From an uncultured Bacteroidales bacterium (GTDB taxonomy: Bacteria; Bacteroidota; Bacteroidia; Bacteroidales; UBA932), in the NCBI GenBank assembly GCA_900541925.1, contig UQMB01000003.1, forward strand, positions 1-64,000: 64,000 nucleotides of DNA. Reading direction: 5' to 3'. The translations under genes were made by a program, and so were the position numbers. Shown here piece after piece: positions 16,812 to 25,851 of the stretch (positions are counted from its first letter, which is position 1; every line of letters begins with the position of its first letter). The notes beneath the pieces were generated by a model that made no database searches, was not told the origin of the DNA, and was given only the letters and a program-made list of their open reading frames with translations.

Positions 16812-17501
16812 ATGACAGAGATACTTATAATAGAAGACGAGGCCGATATCCGCGAAATCCTGACATTCAATCTGGAAAATGCCGGCTACAAGGTCCTCTC
16901 GGCTGGCTCCGCCGAGGAGGGGGCTGGACTTGTCGGCGCCGACACGGCTCTGATCCTGCTTGACGTGATGCTCCCGGGGATGTCGGGATTCCAGTTCGCC
17001 GCGCAGCTGCGCAAGACTTCCGGCAGCAGGATACCTGTCATATTCCTCACCGCCCGCACCACGGAGAACGATGTCCTGACCGGCTTCTCCGCTGGTGGAG
17101 ACGACTATATCTCCAAACCATTCTCCGTCAACGAGGTGCTTGCCCGCGTGAAGGCTGTGCTTCGCCGCGCCGGCTCCACCGGTTCTGATGAGGGGAGGAT
17201 CTGTTTCGGAGGGTTGGTGATAGACACGGTTTCCGAGACTGCGGAACTTGACGGGGAGCAGCTCTCCCTGTCCCGCAAGGAGTTCGACCTGCTCGCCCTG
17301 CTGGCCCGCCACCCGGACACCTACTTCTCCCGCGCGGCTCTGATCTCCGATCTCTGGAAAGACGCCCCGTATGTGCTTGACCGCACGGTGGACGTGCATA
17401 TCGCGAGGATACGCGGCAAACTGGGCCGCTATCACGACATCATCCGCAACAAGACAGGCTTCGGATATTATCTTGACTCCCGCTATGAGCTACCGGAATA
17501 A
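16812..17501 (+). CDS. PhoB/OmpR-type response regulator
   Basis: 229 residues. It has an N-terminal receiver with acidic pocket E8-D9, phospho-acceptor Asp51 (LLDVMLPG) and Lys in the YISKPF motif. A winged-helix Trans_reg_C domain follows (LSRKEFDLLALLARHP, RTVDVHIARIRGKLG, GFGYYLD). It is a transcription factor switched by the kinase encoded next, which starts 17 bases before its stop. Regulation of phosphate genes is inferred from the divergent Na/Pi transporter; the target is not shown by the protein itself. Confidence 0.93.
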   Translation: MTEILIIEDEADIREILTFNLENAGYKVLSAGSAEEGAGLVGADTALILLDVMLPGMSGFQFAAQLRKTSGSRIPVIFLTARTTENDVLTGFSAGGDDYISKPFSVNEVLARVKAVLRRAGSTGSDEGRICFGGLVIDTVSETAELDGEQLSLSRKEFDLLALLARHPDTYFSRAALISDLWKDAPYVLDRTVDVHIARIRGKLGRYHDIIRNKTGFGYYLDSRYELPE

Positions 17502-18714
17502 ACTCATACTCACCATCTCTTCCGTGTTCCTTGTATTTGCCGCCGGGGCCGTGTGCCTCGGACTGGTGAGTGAGGACAGCTATCGGCGCGCCATCATCAA
17601 GTCGCGTCTCGAAGGCTATGCGGACATGATTGCGCGGGAGGGTGACAGGGTGCTGGAGTACATGCCTGATGACCTGAGGGTGACGGAGATTGATTCCTCG
17701 GGCCGGGTCATCTATGATTCTTCCGTCTCCGCCGGGGTCCTGGAGAACCATCTCGGCCGCCCCGAGATCAAGGAGTGCCTCCGGAGCGGCATGGGCAGTT
17801 CCATCCGCAGGTCCGAGTCGTCGGACAAGAAGTATTTCTATCTCGCCAAGTCCTATGACGGGCGGATCATAAGGGTTGCCCAGGTGTTCGATGTGGAGCT
17901 GGGCAAGTTTTTCCGGACGGACTGGATGCTCGTGCTTAGCGTATCCATCCTGCTGGTGCTCGCGCTCGTGGTCCTGGTCTGGCTGTCAGACCGCTTCCAG
18001 CGCAGCGAGGACGAACGTGCCGCGAAGCAGACGCGCCTTCTCAAGCACGAGATGACGGGCAACATCTCCCACGAGCTCAAGACCCCGGTCAGCAGCATCC
18101 AGGGCTATCTTGAGACTATAGTCAATCATCCCGAACTCAGCGAGGAGAAGCGCAGCCTCTTCATAGAGCGCTCATACCTGCAGGCCCTCCGTCTCTCGGA
18201 CATGATCACGGACATCTCCCTGATCACGAAACTGGAGGAGGTCCCGGAGCAGTTCAAGCTCAAGCCTGTCAATGTCAGGACGGTGATGATAGAAGTGGGC
18301 GAGGAGATGTCGGGCCAGCTCGCCGCGCACAAGGTGACAATCGACAATCAGCTCCCTCCGGTGTGCATCAACGCCAACTACCAGCTCATATATTCTATTT
18401 TCCGCAATCTTGTCGAGAACACCCTGAAGTATGCCGGTGACGGCTGCGGGATCAGCGTCTCCGGCGTCATGTCCAGGGAAGGGGAGTGCAGCATAGACTA
18501 CCACGATACCGGCCGCGGGGTCGAGCTGGACGAGCTGGAGAAGATATTTGACCGCTTCTACCGCATCGACGCCGACCGGGCCAAGCCTGTGGGCGGTTCC
18601 GGGCTGGGGCTGTCGATTGTGCGCAACGCGGTCCGCTTCCACAAGGGCAGTATCAGCGCCTATCGCGTGGGCGGGGGCGGACTGGGTTTCCGTTTCACCT
18701 TGCGCAGCATCTGA
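17485..18714 (+). CDS. PhoR-like membrane sensor histidine kinase
   Basis: 409 residues from ATG 17485 (MSYRNKL), chosen because the membrane segment starts directly after it; the same frame is open further upstream but overlaps the regulator gene. Two membrane helices (residues ~7-27 and ~145-165) enclose a periplasmic region. HisKA follows with His196 in ISHELKTP, then HATPase with DTGRGVE, FDRFYRID and GSGLGLSIV. It lacks a PAS domain that many PhoR proteins carry. It forms a two-gene operon with the regulator. Confidence 0.93.
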   Translation: MSYRNKLILTISSVFLVFAAGAVCLGLVSEDSYRRAIIKSRLEGYADMIAREGDRVLEYMPDDLRVTEIDSSGRVIYDSSVSAGVLENHLGRPEIKECLRSGMGSSIRRSESSDKKYFYLAKSYDGRIIRVAQVFDVELGKFFRTDWMLVLSVSILLVLALVVLVWLSDRFQRSEDERAAKQTRLLKHEMTGNISHELKTPVSSIQGYLETIVNHPELSEEKRSLFIERSYLQALRLSDMITDISLITKLEEVPEQFKLKPVNVRTVMIEVGEEMSGQLAAHKVTIDNQLPPVCINANYQLIYSIFRNLVENTLKYAGDGCGISVSGVMSREGECSIDYHDTGRGVELDELEKIFDRFYRIDADRAKPVGGSGLGLSIVRNAVRFHKGSISAYRVGGGGLGFRFTLRSI

Positions 18715-18719
18715 TTATT

Positions 18720-18743
18720 CCGTAATTTTGCGCAAAATTACGG
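18720..18743 (+). promoter_or_regulatory. 24-bp perfect palindrome containing the ettA -7 box
   Basis: CCGTAATTTTG (18720-18730) and CAAAATTACGG (18733-18743) are perfectly inverted around CG. The left arm contains TAATTTTG (18723-18730), an exact TAnnTTTG box. The palindrome ends 2 bases before the ATG, so it is either an operator over the promoter or a hairpin at the very 5' end of the mRNA. Confidence 0.55.
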
Positions 18744-18745
18744 AT

Positions 18746-20422
18746 ATGGCAGACGAAAAGATTATATTCTCAATGAACGGCGTGGGCAAAGTCCTGCCGC
18801 ACAACAACAAGACGATTCTCAAAGACATCTACCTCTCATTCTTCTATGGCGCCAAGATCGGCATCATAGGTCTCAACGGCTCCGGCAAGTCCACGCTCCT
18901 CAAGATCATAGCGGGTGTGGAGAAGTCCTACCGCGGCGAGGTGGTCTGGGCTCCGGGCTACTCCGTGGGCTATCTCGAGCAGGAGCCTCAGATGGATCCG
19001 GACAAGACCGTCCTCGAGGTCGTGGAGGAAGGAGTGCAGGAGGTCAAGGATGTGCTTGACGAGTACAACGAGATATCGCTCAAGTTCATGGAGCCGATGG
19101 ACGATGACCAGATGGCCGCCCTCATCGAGAGGCAGGGTGAACTCTCCGAGCAGATCGAGCACCTCGGCGGCTGGGAGATCGAGTCCAAGCTGGAGAGGGC
19201 GATGGACGCGCTCAACTGTCCGCCTGCCGACGCGAAGATCGCGACCCTCTCCGGGGGAGAACGTCGCCGGGTGGCCCTGTGCCGCCTTCTGCTGCGCGAA
19301 CCGGACGTGCTGCTGCTCGACGAGCCTACCAACCACCTCGACACCGAGAGCATCCAGTGGCTTGAAGCCCATCTGAAGCAATACAAGGGCACGGTGATAG
19401 CCGTCACCCACGACCGTTACTTCCTTGACAATGTGGCCGGCTGGATCCTTGAGCTTGACCGTGGCGAGGGCATCCCGTGGAAGGGCAACTACAGCTCATG
19501 GCTGGAGCAGAAGACCAAGCGGCTTGAACTTGAGGAGAAGCAGGAAAGCCGTCGCCGCAAGACTCTCCAGCACGAGCTGGAATGGGTGCGGATGGCTCCG
19601 AAAGCCCGGCAGGCCAAGCAGAAAGCCCGTCTGGGCGCATATGAGAAGCTCGCTGCGGCGGACGCCCGCGAGAAAGAGGCCAATCTTGAGATTTACATCC
19701 CGAACGGACCGCGCCTCGGCGACAAGGTCATCGAGTTCCACGACGTCTCCAAGGCCTACGGTGACAAGGTGCTCTTCGAGCATCTCTCCTTCTCCCTCCC
19801 GCCTGCAGGCATCGTGGGCGTGATAGGCCCCAACGGAGCCGGAAAGACCACGCTCTTCCGTATGATAATGGGCATCGAGACTCCGGACGCGGGTTCTGTG
19901 GAGATCGGTGACACGGTGAAGATATCCTATGTGGACCAGCAGCACAAGAGCATAGATCCGGACAAGACCGTGTATGAGACGATAGCCGGGGATTCGGAGT
20001 GGGTACGTCTCGGCAACAGGGACATCAACGCCCGTGCATGGGTGTCCCGTTTCAACCTCAGCGGCGCCGACCAGGAGAAACTCTGCGGTGTGCTCTCGGG
20101 CGGCGAGCGCAACCGTCTGCACCTTGCGCTGACACTCAAGGACGAAGGCAATGTACTGCTTCTCGACGAACCGACCAACGATGTGGATGTCAACACTATA
20201 CGTGCTCTTGAGGACGGTCTTGAGAACTTCGCCGGCTGCGCCGTGGTGATCAGCCACGACCGCTGGTTCCTCGACAGGATCGCCACCCACATCCTCGCAT
20301 ACGAGGGGGATTCGCAGGTGGTGTTCTTCGAGGGCAACTACGCCGAATACGAGGAGAACCGCAAGGCGCGCCTGGGCAATGTCGAGCCTAAACGCTTCCG
20401 TTACAAGAAACTGATGGAGTAG
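18746..20422 (+). CDS. ettA: Energy-dependent translational throttle protein EttA (ABC-F)
   Basis: 558 residues from ATG 18746 (MADEKIIF); E. coli EttA is about 555. Two ABC domains each have a Walker A (GLNGSGKST; GPNGAGKTT), a signature (SGGERRRVAL; SGGERNRLHL) and a Walker B (LLLDEPTNHLD; LLLDEPTNDVD). A P-site tRNA interaction linker rich in charge (~250-310) lies between them. There are no membrane segments. EttA binds the ribosomal E site and gates early elongation according to the ATP/ADP ratio. Length and the second NDVD motif fit EttA better than Uup or other ABC-F members. Confidence 0.92.
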   Translation: MADEKIIFSMNGVGKVLPHNNKTILKDIYLSFFYGAKIGIIGLNGSGKSTLLKIIAGVEKSYRGEVVWAPGYSVGYLEQEPQMDPDKTVLEVVEEGVQEVKDVLDEYNEISLKFMEPMDDDQMAALIERQGELSEQIEHLGGWEIESKLERAMDALNCPPADAKIATLSGGERRRVALCRLLLREPDVLLLDEPTNHLDTESIQWLEAHLKQYKGTVIAVTHDRYFLDNVAGWILELDRGEGIPWKGNYSSWLEQKTKRLELEEKQESRRRKTLQHELEWVRMAPKARQAKQKARLGAYEKLAAADAREKEANLEIYIPNGPRLGDKVIEFHDVSKAYGDKVLFEHLSFSLPPAGIVGVIGPNGAGKTTLFRMIMGIETPDAGSVEIGDTVKISYVDQQHKSIDPDKTVYETIAGDSEWVRLGNRDINARAWVSRFNLSGADQEKLCGVLSGGERNRLHLALTLKDEGNVLLLDEPTNDVDVNTIRALEDGLENFAGCAVVISHDRWFLDRIATHILAYEGDSQVVFFEGNYAEYEENRKARLGNVEPKRFRYKKLME

Positions 20423-20476
20423 TTCCTGTGTTTAATCGGTTTTTTCTCTTATCTTAGAGCAAATTTTAATGACACT

Positions 20477-21139
20477 ATGACTGCTCGACATTTCAGGTTC
20501 ATCCTGGTGGCCGCCCTTGTTTTCAAGTGCGTCTCAGGATTCTCACAGGTTCCGTTCTATGCTCCTGCACCGGGAGACGGCAAGCTTTTCGGCTACCATT
20601 CCCTCAAGTTCCGCCCGTCGGTCAACTTCCAGGAGTCTTTCACGACATTCCAATACGGTATCGGCAAGACGGCCGTCGGACTTGAATTGTATACCTGCCC
20701 GACGGGCGTGTATTCCGGATACACCTTCAGGGCCGGCCTCTACGAGAGCAACTATTTCAATGTGGGCGTACAGACCAGCCCCAACTTCTCCCTGACCGAC
20801 TCGCACAAGTTCTCCTACATCACCAGCGGGCTGTATCTGCACGGGGCTTTCGAACCGTCGGGGAAGTATTACTGGCTCTCCAATACGCTCTGGACTGTCC
20901 ATACTGACAAAATGGCGGACATCGAGCATTGGCTCTATCTGGGCGCGAGATTCCCGCTCCCGGGCGGCTCGACGCTGATTCCTATGGCGGGTACGATTCA
21001 CTCGTGGCGTTTCGACTCCGTGCCGGATATCTCTATCGGATGTTCTTGGGCTATAGGGCATTATGAATTTCTTGTCTGGACCAACAACTACACCAGAGAC
21101 AATTTCAGGATAGTGTTCGGCATAGCCTTTGTATATTGA
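20477..21139 (+). CDS. Putative outer-membrane beta-barrel protein, unknown function
   Basis: 220 residues with a signal peptide (cleavage near GFS-Q). The mature part is a series of short amphipathic strands alternating aromatic and small residues (YSGYTFRAGLY, NYFNVGVQTSPNF, FRIVFGIAFVY), and it ends with an aromatic residue, the usual mark of an outer-membrane barrel. I do not recognise a family. A TATCTTAG box lies near 20450. It sits alone between ettA and the YugP-like gene, all on the plus strand. Confidence 0.7.
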   Translation: MTARHFRFILVAALVFKCVSGFSQVPFYAPAPGDGKLFGYHSLKFRPSVNFQESFTTFQYGIGKTAVGLELYTCPTGVYSGYTFRAGLYESNYFNVGVQTSPNFSLTDSHKFSYITSGLYLHGAFEPSGKYYWLSNTLWTVHTDKMADIEHWLYLGARFPLPGGSTLIPMAGTIHSWRFDSVPDISIGCSWAIGHYEFLVWTNNYTRDNFRIVFGIAFVY

Positions 21140-21192
21140 TGCGCGGCCCCGGAGGGGCTTGATAATGTACAATCATAACTGAATAGCATATT

Positions 21193-21864
21193 ATGATCTG
21201 GCTTATTTTCATAGCAGTGATGCTGCTGTCCTGGCTCATTCAGACGACACTGCAGAGCCGCTTCAACAAATACTCCCGTGTGCCGTCGCCCCATGGGCTG
21301 ACGGGTGCGGACATCGCGCGTCTCATGCTCAGGCAGAACGGCATCAATGATGTGACGGTGCAGTCCGTGCGCGGCCGTCTGACCGACCACTTCAACCCGC
21401 AGGACAAGACCATCAACCTCAGTGAGTCCGTCTATGGCAGCGCGTCCATAGCCGCCTGCGCCGTGGCCGCCCACGAGACAGGACATGCCATACAGCACGC
21501 CCAGGGCTATGCGCCTCTCAGGCTGCGCTCCGCCCTTGTGCCTGTCGTGACGTTCGCCAACAACACCGTGCAGTGGGTTCTCCTGCTCGGCATCATCCTG
21601 CTCGACAGGTTCCCGGAGCTTCTCTGGTGCGGTATCGCGCTCTTCGCGATGACGACCCTTTTCAGTTTCATCACGCTGCCGGTGGAGATCAATGCCAGCC
21701 AGCGTGCCGTCCAGTGGCTTGACGGTGCGGGCATCGTGGACGAGAGGACGCGCCCTATGGCTGCCGACGCCCTCAAGTGGGCTGCATATACCTATGTCGT
21801 CGCCGCCCTCGGTTCTCTTGCGACTCTTTTCTATTATATCTCTATAGCGAACGACCGCAGATAG
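21193..21864 (+). CDS. YugP-like zinc metallopeptidase (membrane)
   Basis: 223 residues. It has an N-terminal membrane helix (WLIFIAVMLLSWLI), then the zinc motif HETGH (VAAHETGHAIQHA), then two hydrophobic segments, the family motif LPVEINASQRA and a C-terminal helix. Length and order match Zn_peptidase_2 (YugP). Its substrate is not known. A hairpin follows the stop at 21888-21923. Confidence 0.9.
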   Translation: MIWLIFIAVMLLSWLIQTTLQSRFNKYSRVPSPHGLTGADIARLMLRQNGINDVTVQSVRGRLTDHFNPQDKTINLSESVYGSASIAACAVAAHETGHAIQHAQGYAPLRLRSALVPVVTFANNTVQWVLLLGIILLDRFPELLWCGIALFAMTTLFSFITLPVEINASQRAVQWLDGAGIVDERTRPMAADALKWAAYTYVVAALGSLATLFYYISIANDRR

Positions 21865-21887
21865 CCTTCTGCCGACAACTTCTTAAG

Positions 21888-21927
21888 ACCGCAAGTTGTG
21901 AAATTTTCTTTCCGACTTGCGGTTCTT
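21888..21927 (+). terminator. Hairpin between the YugP-like gene and tyrS
   Basis: ACCGCAAGT (21888-21896) pairs with ACTTGCGGT (21915-21923), followed by TCTTTT. It stands before the tyrS -7 box, so it probably ends the upstream transcript. Confidence 0.5.
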
Positions 21928-21931
21928 TTGG

Positions 21932-21939
21932 TAACTTTG
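21932..21939 (+). promoter_or_regulatory. -7 box of tyrS
   Basis: TAACTTTG is an exact TAnnTTTG match, 30 bases before the ATG at 21970. It lies inside the upstream extension of the open frame, which supports the internal start. Confidence 0.65.
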
Positions 21940-21969
21940 CAGAATAGAAATCAAATATTTTACAATGAT

Positions 21970-23262
21970 ATGAAGAATTTTATCGAAGAGCTCAGATGGA
22001 GGGGTATGATTCACGACATTATGCCCGGCACAGAGGAAGAACTTATGAAAGGCCCGGCATCAGCTTATGTCGGGATTGACCCTACCGGAGACTCCCTGCA
22101 TATAGGACATCTGGTAAGCATCATGATACTCAAGCACTTCCAGGCATGCGGACACAAGCCGTTCGCACTGGTCGGTGGAGCCACCGGAATGATCGGCGAC
22201 CCTTCGATGAAGAGCCAGGAGCGCAATCTGCTGGATGAACAGACACTCGCCCATAACGTGAAGTGCATCAAGGCGCAGCTCGCGCGCTTCCTGGACTTTG
22301 AGTCCGATGCGCCCAACAAGGCCGAGCTTGTCAACAACTACGACTGGATGAAGGACTACACTTTCATCAATTTTACCCGTGACATCGGCAAGCTCATCAC
22401 CGTCAACTACATGATGAGCAAGGATTCCGTCAAGAAGCGTCTGAGCCGGGACTCTTCCGAGGGAATGTCATTCACGGAGTTCACCTACCAGCTTCTGCAA
22501 GGCTACGACTTCCTCTACCTCTACCAGCACAGGGACGTGAAGCTCCAGCTCGGAGGCGCGGACCAGTGGGGCAACATCACCACCGGCACCGAGCTTATCC
22601 GCCGCAGCTGCGGCGGTGAGGCTTACGCCCTGACCTGCCCGCTGATCACCAAGGCCGACGGCGGCAAGTTCGGCAAGACGGAGAAGGGCAACATCTGGCT
22701 CGACGCGGAGAGGACATCCCCGTACCAGTTCTACCAGTTCTGGCTCAATGTCAGTGATGATGATGCCGAGCGCTACATCAAGATATTCACCATGCTGGAC
22801 CGCGAGACCATCGAGGCCGCAGTCGCCGCGCATCGCGAGTGCCCGGAGAAGCGCGAGCTCCAGAAGCTCCTTGCCCGCGAGGTCACGGTCATGGTGCATG
22901 GCGAGAAGGAATATGAGACGGCCATAGTAGCCTCCGGCATGCTCTTCGGCAAGGCTACGACGGAGGATCTCAAGTCTCTGGACGAGAAGACATTCCTCGC
23001 CGTGTTCGACGGCGTGCCGACGTTCGGTATCGATCGCGCGAAACTGCCTCTCGGCATACTTGACGCCCTCGCTGTGGAGACATCCGTATTCCCGTCCAAG
23101 GGAGAGGCCCGCAAGATGATACAGCAGAACGGTTTCAGCCTCAACAAGGCCAAGATGAACGATGTCGCCCGCAGCCTCACCGAGGACGATATCATCGACG
23201 GCAAATACATACTTGTCCAGAAGGGCAAGAAAGACTACTATATCATCATCGTCAATGGATAA
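21970..23262 (+). CDS. tyrS: Tyrosyl-tRNA synthetase
   Basis: 430 residues from ATG 21970 (MKNFIEEL); the longer open frame is rejected because the promoter box lies inside it. Class I motif HIGH (SLHIGHLVSIM), the tyrosine pocket (YQLLQGYDFLYLY, GGADQWGNITTG), the KMSKS equivalent KFGKT and a C-terminal S4 RNA-binding domain (FPSKGEARKMIQQNGFSLN) are all present. It charges tRNA-Tyr in the cytoplasm. Its last 8 bases overlap the start of rbfA. Confidence 0.97.
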   Translation: MKNFIEELRWRGMIHDIMPGTEEELMKGPASAYVGIDPTGDSLHIGHLVSIMILKHFQACGHKPFALVGGATGMIGDPSMKSQERNLLDEQTLAHNVKCIKAQLARFLDFESDAPNKAELVNNYDWMKDYTFINFTRDIGKLITVNYMMSKDSVKKRLSRDSSEGMSFTEFTYQLLQGYDFLYLYQHRDVKLQLGGADQWGNITTGTELIRRSCGGEAYALTCPLITKADGGKFGKTEKGNIWLDAERTSPYQFYQFWLNVSDDDAERYIKIFTMLDRETIEAAVAAHRECPEKRELQKLLAREVTVMVHGEKEYETAIVASGMLFGKATTEDLKSLDEKTFLAVFDGVPTFGIDRAKLPLGILDALAVETSVFPSKGEARKMIQQNGFSLNKAKMNDVARSLTEDDIIDGKYILVQKGKKDYYIIIVNG

Positions 23263-23602
23263 GCCAGAAAGCAAGAGACAGCTCCAGGTCGCGCGCGAAC
23301 TGCAGCGCGACCTCTCCGAGATTATCCGGAGCCGCGGAATGGCGGCTTTCGCCGGAACCATGGTGACGGTGAGCGAGGTGCGGATCAGTCCGGACCTGAG
23401 CGTCGCCAAAGTATATGTCAGCATATTCCCTTCGGACAAGGCGGCGGAAGCGCTTGCGCGTCTGGAGGAGGAGAAACGCTCCCTGCGCGGGGCTTTGGGG
23501 CGCGCCGTGGCTTCACAGCTGCGCATCGTCCCGGAGATCAACTTCTATCAGGACACGACGCTCGATTATGCCGAGCATATTGATGAACTGTTGAAGAAAT
23601 AG
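23255..23602 (+). CDS. rbfA: Ribosome-binding factor A
   Basis: 115 residues from ATG 23255, inside the tyrS 3' end. The KH-like fold typical of RbfA is recognisable from VARELQRDLSEII, VTVSEVRISPDLSVAKVYVS and VPEINFYQDTTLDYAEHIDELL. It helps 30S maturation by acting on the 16S rRNA 5' helix. It is in the tyrS transcript; the next gene starts 3 bases after its stop. Confidence 0.93.
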   Translation: MDKPESKRQLQVARELQRDLSEIIRSRGMAAFAGTMVTVSEVRISPDLSVAKVYVSIFPSDKAAEALARLEEEKRSLRGALGRAVASQLRIVPEINFYQDTTLDYAEHIDELLKK

Positions 23603-23605
23603 CTT

Positions 23606-24820
23606 TTGGATGCGGGACTGTTCATAGCTATCCGCTACCTGTTCGCGAAGAAGTCGCATAATGTGATCAATGTGATTTCCGCGATCAGCGCGGTCGGCAT
23701 TGCCATAGGCACGGCCGCGCTCATACTGATACTCTCCGTCTACAACGGTTTCGACGGCATTATCCGCGCCAATCTTTCTGACCTTTCCCCGGATCTGCTT
23801 GTCACTTCCGCGGACGGCGGGCTCTTCGCCCCTGAAGGGGCCGGGTTTGACAGGTTCAGGGAAGACGGCCGCATCGTGAGTTTCGCCTGCGTGCTGGAGA
23901 AGAATGTCTTCGTCACTTACGGGGACAAGCAGGGTATAGCCCGGGCAAAAGGCGTGGACCGCTCATATGAGGAGTCCACGCCGCTCGCTTCCCATGTGAC
24001 CGCCGGCACATTCTCCCTGCACCGCGGGGAGTTGGCCCAGGTGTCCGTCGGGGCGGGGATGGCTTATGACATGGGCATAAACCCGCGTTTTCTCGAGCAT
24101 CTTGTCCTCCATTACCCCAAGGACGGGACGGTGAATCCGCTTCTCGGCCCCTCTTCCGCCCTCGGGAGCGAGAGTCTGGTCGTCGGGAGCCTGTTCAGCG
24201 TCAGTTCCGAGACGGACGCGGGCCTGATAATCGTGCCTATAGAGGTCATGCGCAGGCTGGTCGGTAGAGGTGACGGCGGGGTGGTGTCCGGAGTTGAGCT
24301 GCGGGTGGCCGGAGGCGTCGATGCAGTCCGCCTGAGGGATGAGGTCTCCGCCGCCCTGGGCCCCGGCTTCAATGTGGAGGACAGGTATATGCAGAACAGT
24401 TCCCTCTACAAGATGATGAGATACGAGAAGCTGGCTATATTCACCATCCTGCTCTTTGTCGTCATTATCGTGGCTTTCAATATCTTCGGCTCGCTCTCTA
24501 TGCTTGTGGTGGAGAAGGAGGATGATATCGCGATGTTGCGTGCGATGGGGGCGCGTCCGTCGTTTGTCAGGCGAGTCTTCCGGCTTGAGGGATGGATGGT
24601 CTCTCTCTGCGGGCTTGTCTGCGGGCTTGTCTGCGGGGTGGTGCTTGCCTTGCTCCAGCAGCACTTCGGCTTCATCAAGATGCCGGGCGGTTTTTTCATC
24701 CAGGCCTATCCTGTCCGGCTGCAGCTGTCTGATGTGGTGCTGACCGCCGCCGGTGTCGCTCTCATCGGCTTCGTCATCGCATTTCTCTCATCCTCAAGAC
24801 CGGGCAGGAGTTCACAGTAA
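23606..24820 (+). CDS. LolC/E-like ABC transporter permease (FtsX family)
   Basis: 404 residues from TTG 23606. It has an N-terminal membrane helix (AISAVGIAIGTAALILILSV), a periplasmic MacB-type region (~45-265), then three C-terminal helices of the FtsX domain (FTILLFVVIIVAFNIFGSL; VSLCGLVCGLVCGVVLAL; VVLTAAGVALIGFVIAFL) with EKEDDIAMLRAMGA between them. The usual job of the family is extracting lipoproteins from the inner membrane with LolD. No ATPase gene is adjacent. No ATG fits the start, and the N-terminal FIAIRYLFAKK is the normal LolC/E opening. Confidence 0.85.
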   Translation: MDAGLFIAIRYLFAKKSHNVINVISAISAVGIAIGTAALILILSVYNGFDGIIRANLSDLSPDLLVTSADGGLFAPEGAGFDRFREDGRIVSFACVLEKNVFVTYGDKQGIARAKGVDRSYEESTPLASHVTAGTFSLHRGELAQVSVGAGMAYDMGINPRFLEHLVLHYPKDGTVNPLLGPSSALGSESLVVGSLFSVSSETDAGLIIVPIEVMRRLVGRGDGGVVSGVELRVAGGVDAVRLRDEVSAALGPGFNVEDRYMQNSSLYKMMRYEKLAIFTILLFVVIIVAFNIFGSLSMLVVEKEDDIAMLRAMGARPSFVRRVFRLEGWMVSLCGLVCGLVCGVVLALLQQHFGFIKMPGGFFIQAYPVRLQLSDVVLTAAGVALIGFVIAFLSSSRPGRSSQ

Positions 24821-24833
24821 GCGGAAAAATCAT

Positions 24834-24841
24834 TATATTTG
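24834..24841 (+). promoter_or_regulatory. -7 box of the isomerase-like gene
   Basis: TATATTTG, an exact TAnnTTTG, 14 bases before the ATG at 24856. It overlaps the GTG that would begin the longer open frame, so the ATG is the better start. Confidence 0.6.
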
Positions 24842-24855
24842 TGTTTTGTCCGGAA

Positions 24856-25845
24856 ATGGAAGAGAAGAAGTTATATCCTTTGAAGTTCTGCGTCCTGCAG
24901 GACGATTATGTCTGGGGGACGGAAGAGTTCCTTATGGCGGATCTCGGCTATCGTGATTCCCTGGTGCGCAGCGGCTGGCTGGCCGGCAACAGCATCGGAG
25001 AATTGATGGACACCTATTTCGACCGCATCCCGGGCGAGAGGGCGTATGATTTCTATGGCCGGCAGTTCCCGCTGTCGGTGCGCAGGTTGAAAGTCAGGGG
25101 CAGGATGCCGTTGCGGGTGAGTCCGGGAGATGAAATAGCCGGACAGAGGTACGATCTTCTCGGCAAGGAGAAACTGTGGTATGTCCTCCGTGCCGGAAAG
25201 GATGCCAGGATTGCCGCCGGTTTCCGCAGGGACTGCGACGCCTCGGAGTTCTATGCGGCCTGCGAAGACGGGAGCGTGGAGAATCTCCTCAACCTTGTGG
25301 CTCCATATGCCGGACAGAGCCTTCTGATACCTTCAGGCACTCCGCACGCCGCCTTCGGCGATCTGGAAATCCTTGAGATAGGGGAGTCGTCTCCTCTGGA
25401 TTTCTGCCTCTGCGGCTGGGGAGAAGAGGTTTCCGACGAGGAGTTCGACCCGGCCTTGAGTGTCGTGGACGCCCTTGATTTCATCAATTACGCGCGTTTC
25501 TCCACCATCCACACTTCCGGCGACAGGCTCGCCGCCCTTCCTCAGTTCATCGTGGACAAGATGTCTCTCCCGGAGGCGGTGCGTGTCCGTTGTGGGGAGG
25601 ACAACCCGTTCACCATCTGCTGCTGCGTGAGCGGGGCTTTCTCTGTACAGACTCTTGACGGCGCCGCTCCGGCGGACTTCCCGGTGGAGAAGGGGGAGGT
25701 CATATTGGTGCCGGCGGAATGTGAAGATTTCGCCCTTGTCCCGAAGGACAGGGACACGCTGCTCCTGTGCGCCACCGTAGACCGTGTGGAACCGGACAAA
25801 TATATCAACCCGGACGCGGAAGCGACGCTTCCGGAAGAAGAATAG
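24856..25845 (+). CDS. Mannose-6-phosphate isomerase class I homologue with degraded metal site
   Basis: 329 residues from ATG 24856. The overall order follows class I phosphomannose isomerases: YPLKF near the start with a divergent VWG, the FPLSVRRL strand, LWYVLRAG, IPSGTPHA then GDLEILEIGESS. Three of four zinc ligands appear changed. The family Q-x-H (QVHPDDE) is R87-V-S89 (RVSPGDE), and the Glu of TEMWYV is Lys106 (EKLWYV, with a Glu one place earlier). Only the C-terminal His164 remains. It may be inactive, regulatory or changed in substrate. The call rests on pattern recall, so the alignment should be checked. Confidence 0.75.
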   Translation: MEEKKLYPLKFCVLQDDYVWGTEEFLMADLGYRDSLVRSGWLAGNSIGELMDTYFDRIPGERAYDFYGRQFPLSVRRLKVRGRMPLRVSPGDEIAGQRYDLLGKEKLWYVLRAGKDARIAAGFRRDCDASEFYAACEDGSVENLLNLVAPYAGQSLLIPSGTPHAAFGDLEILEIGESSPLDFCLCGWGEEVSDEEFDPALSVVDALDFINYARFSTIHTSGDRLAALPQFIVDKMSLPEAVRVRCGEDNPFTICCCVSGAFSVQTLDGAAPADFPVEKGEVILVPAECEDFALVPKDRDTLLLCATVDRVEPDKYINPDAEATLPEEE

Positions 25846-25851
25846 AAGAAA

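Noticed and set aside
22468..23541. 357-codon minus-strand frame opposite tyrS and rbfA
   Set aside because: Shadow frame; both sense genes are unmistakable.
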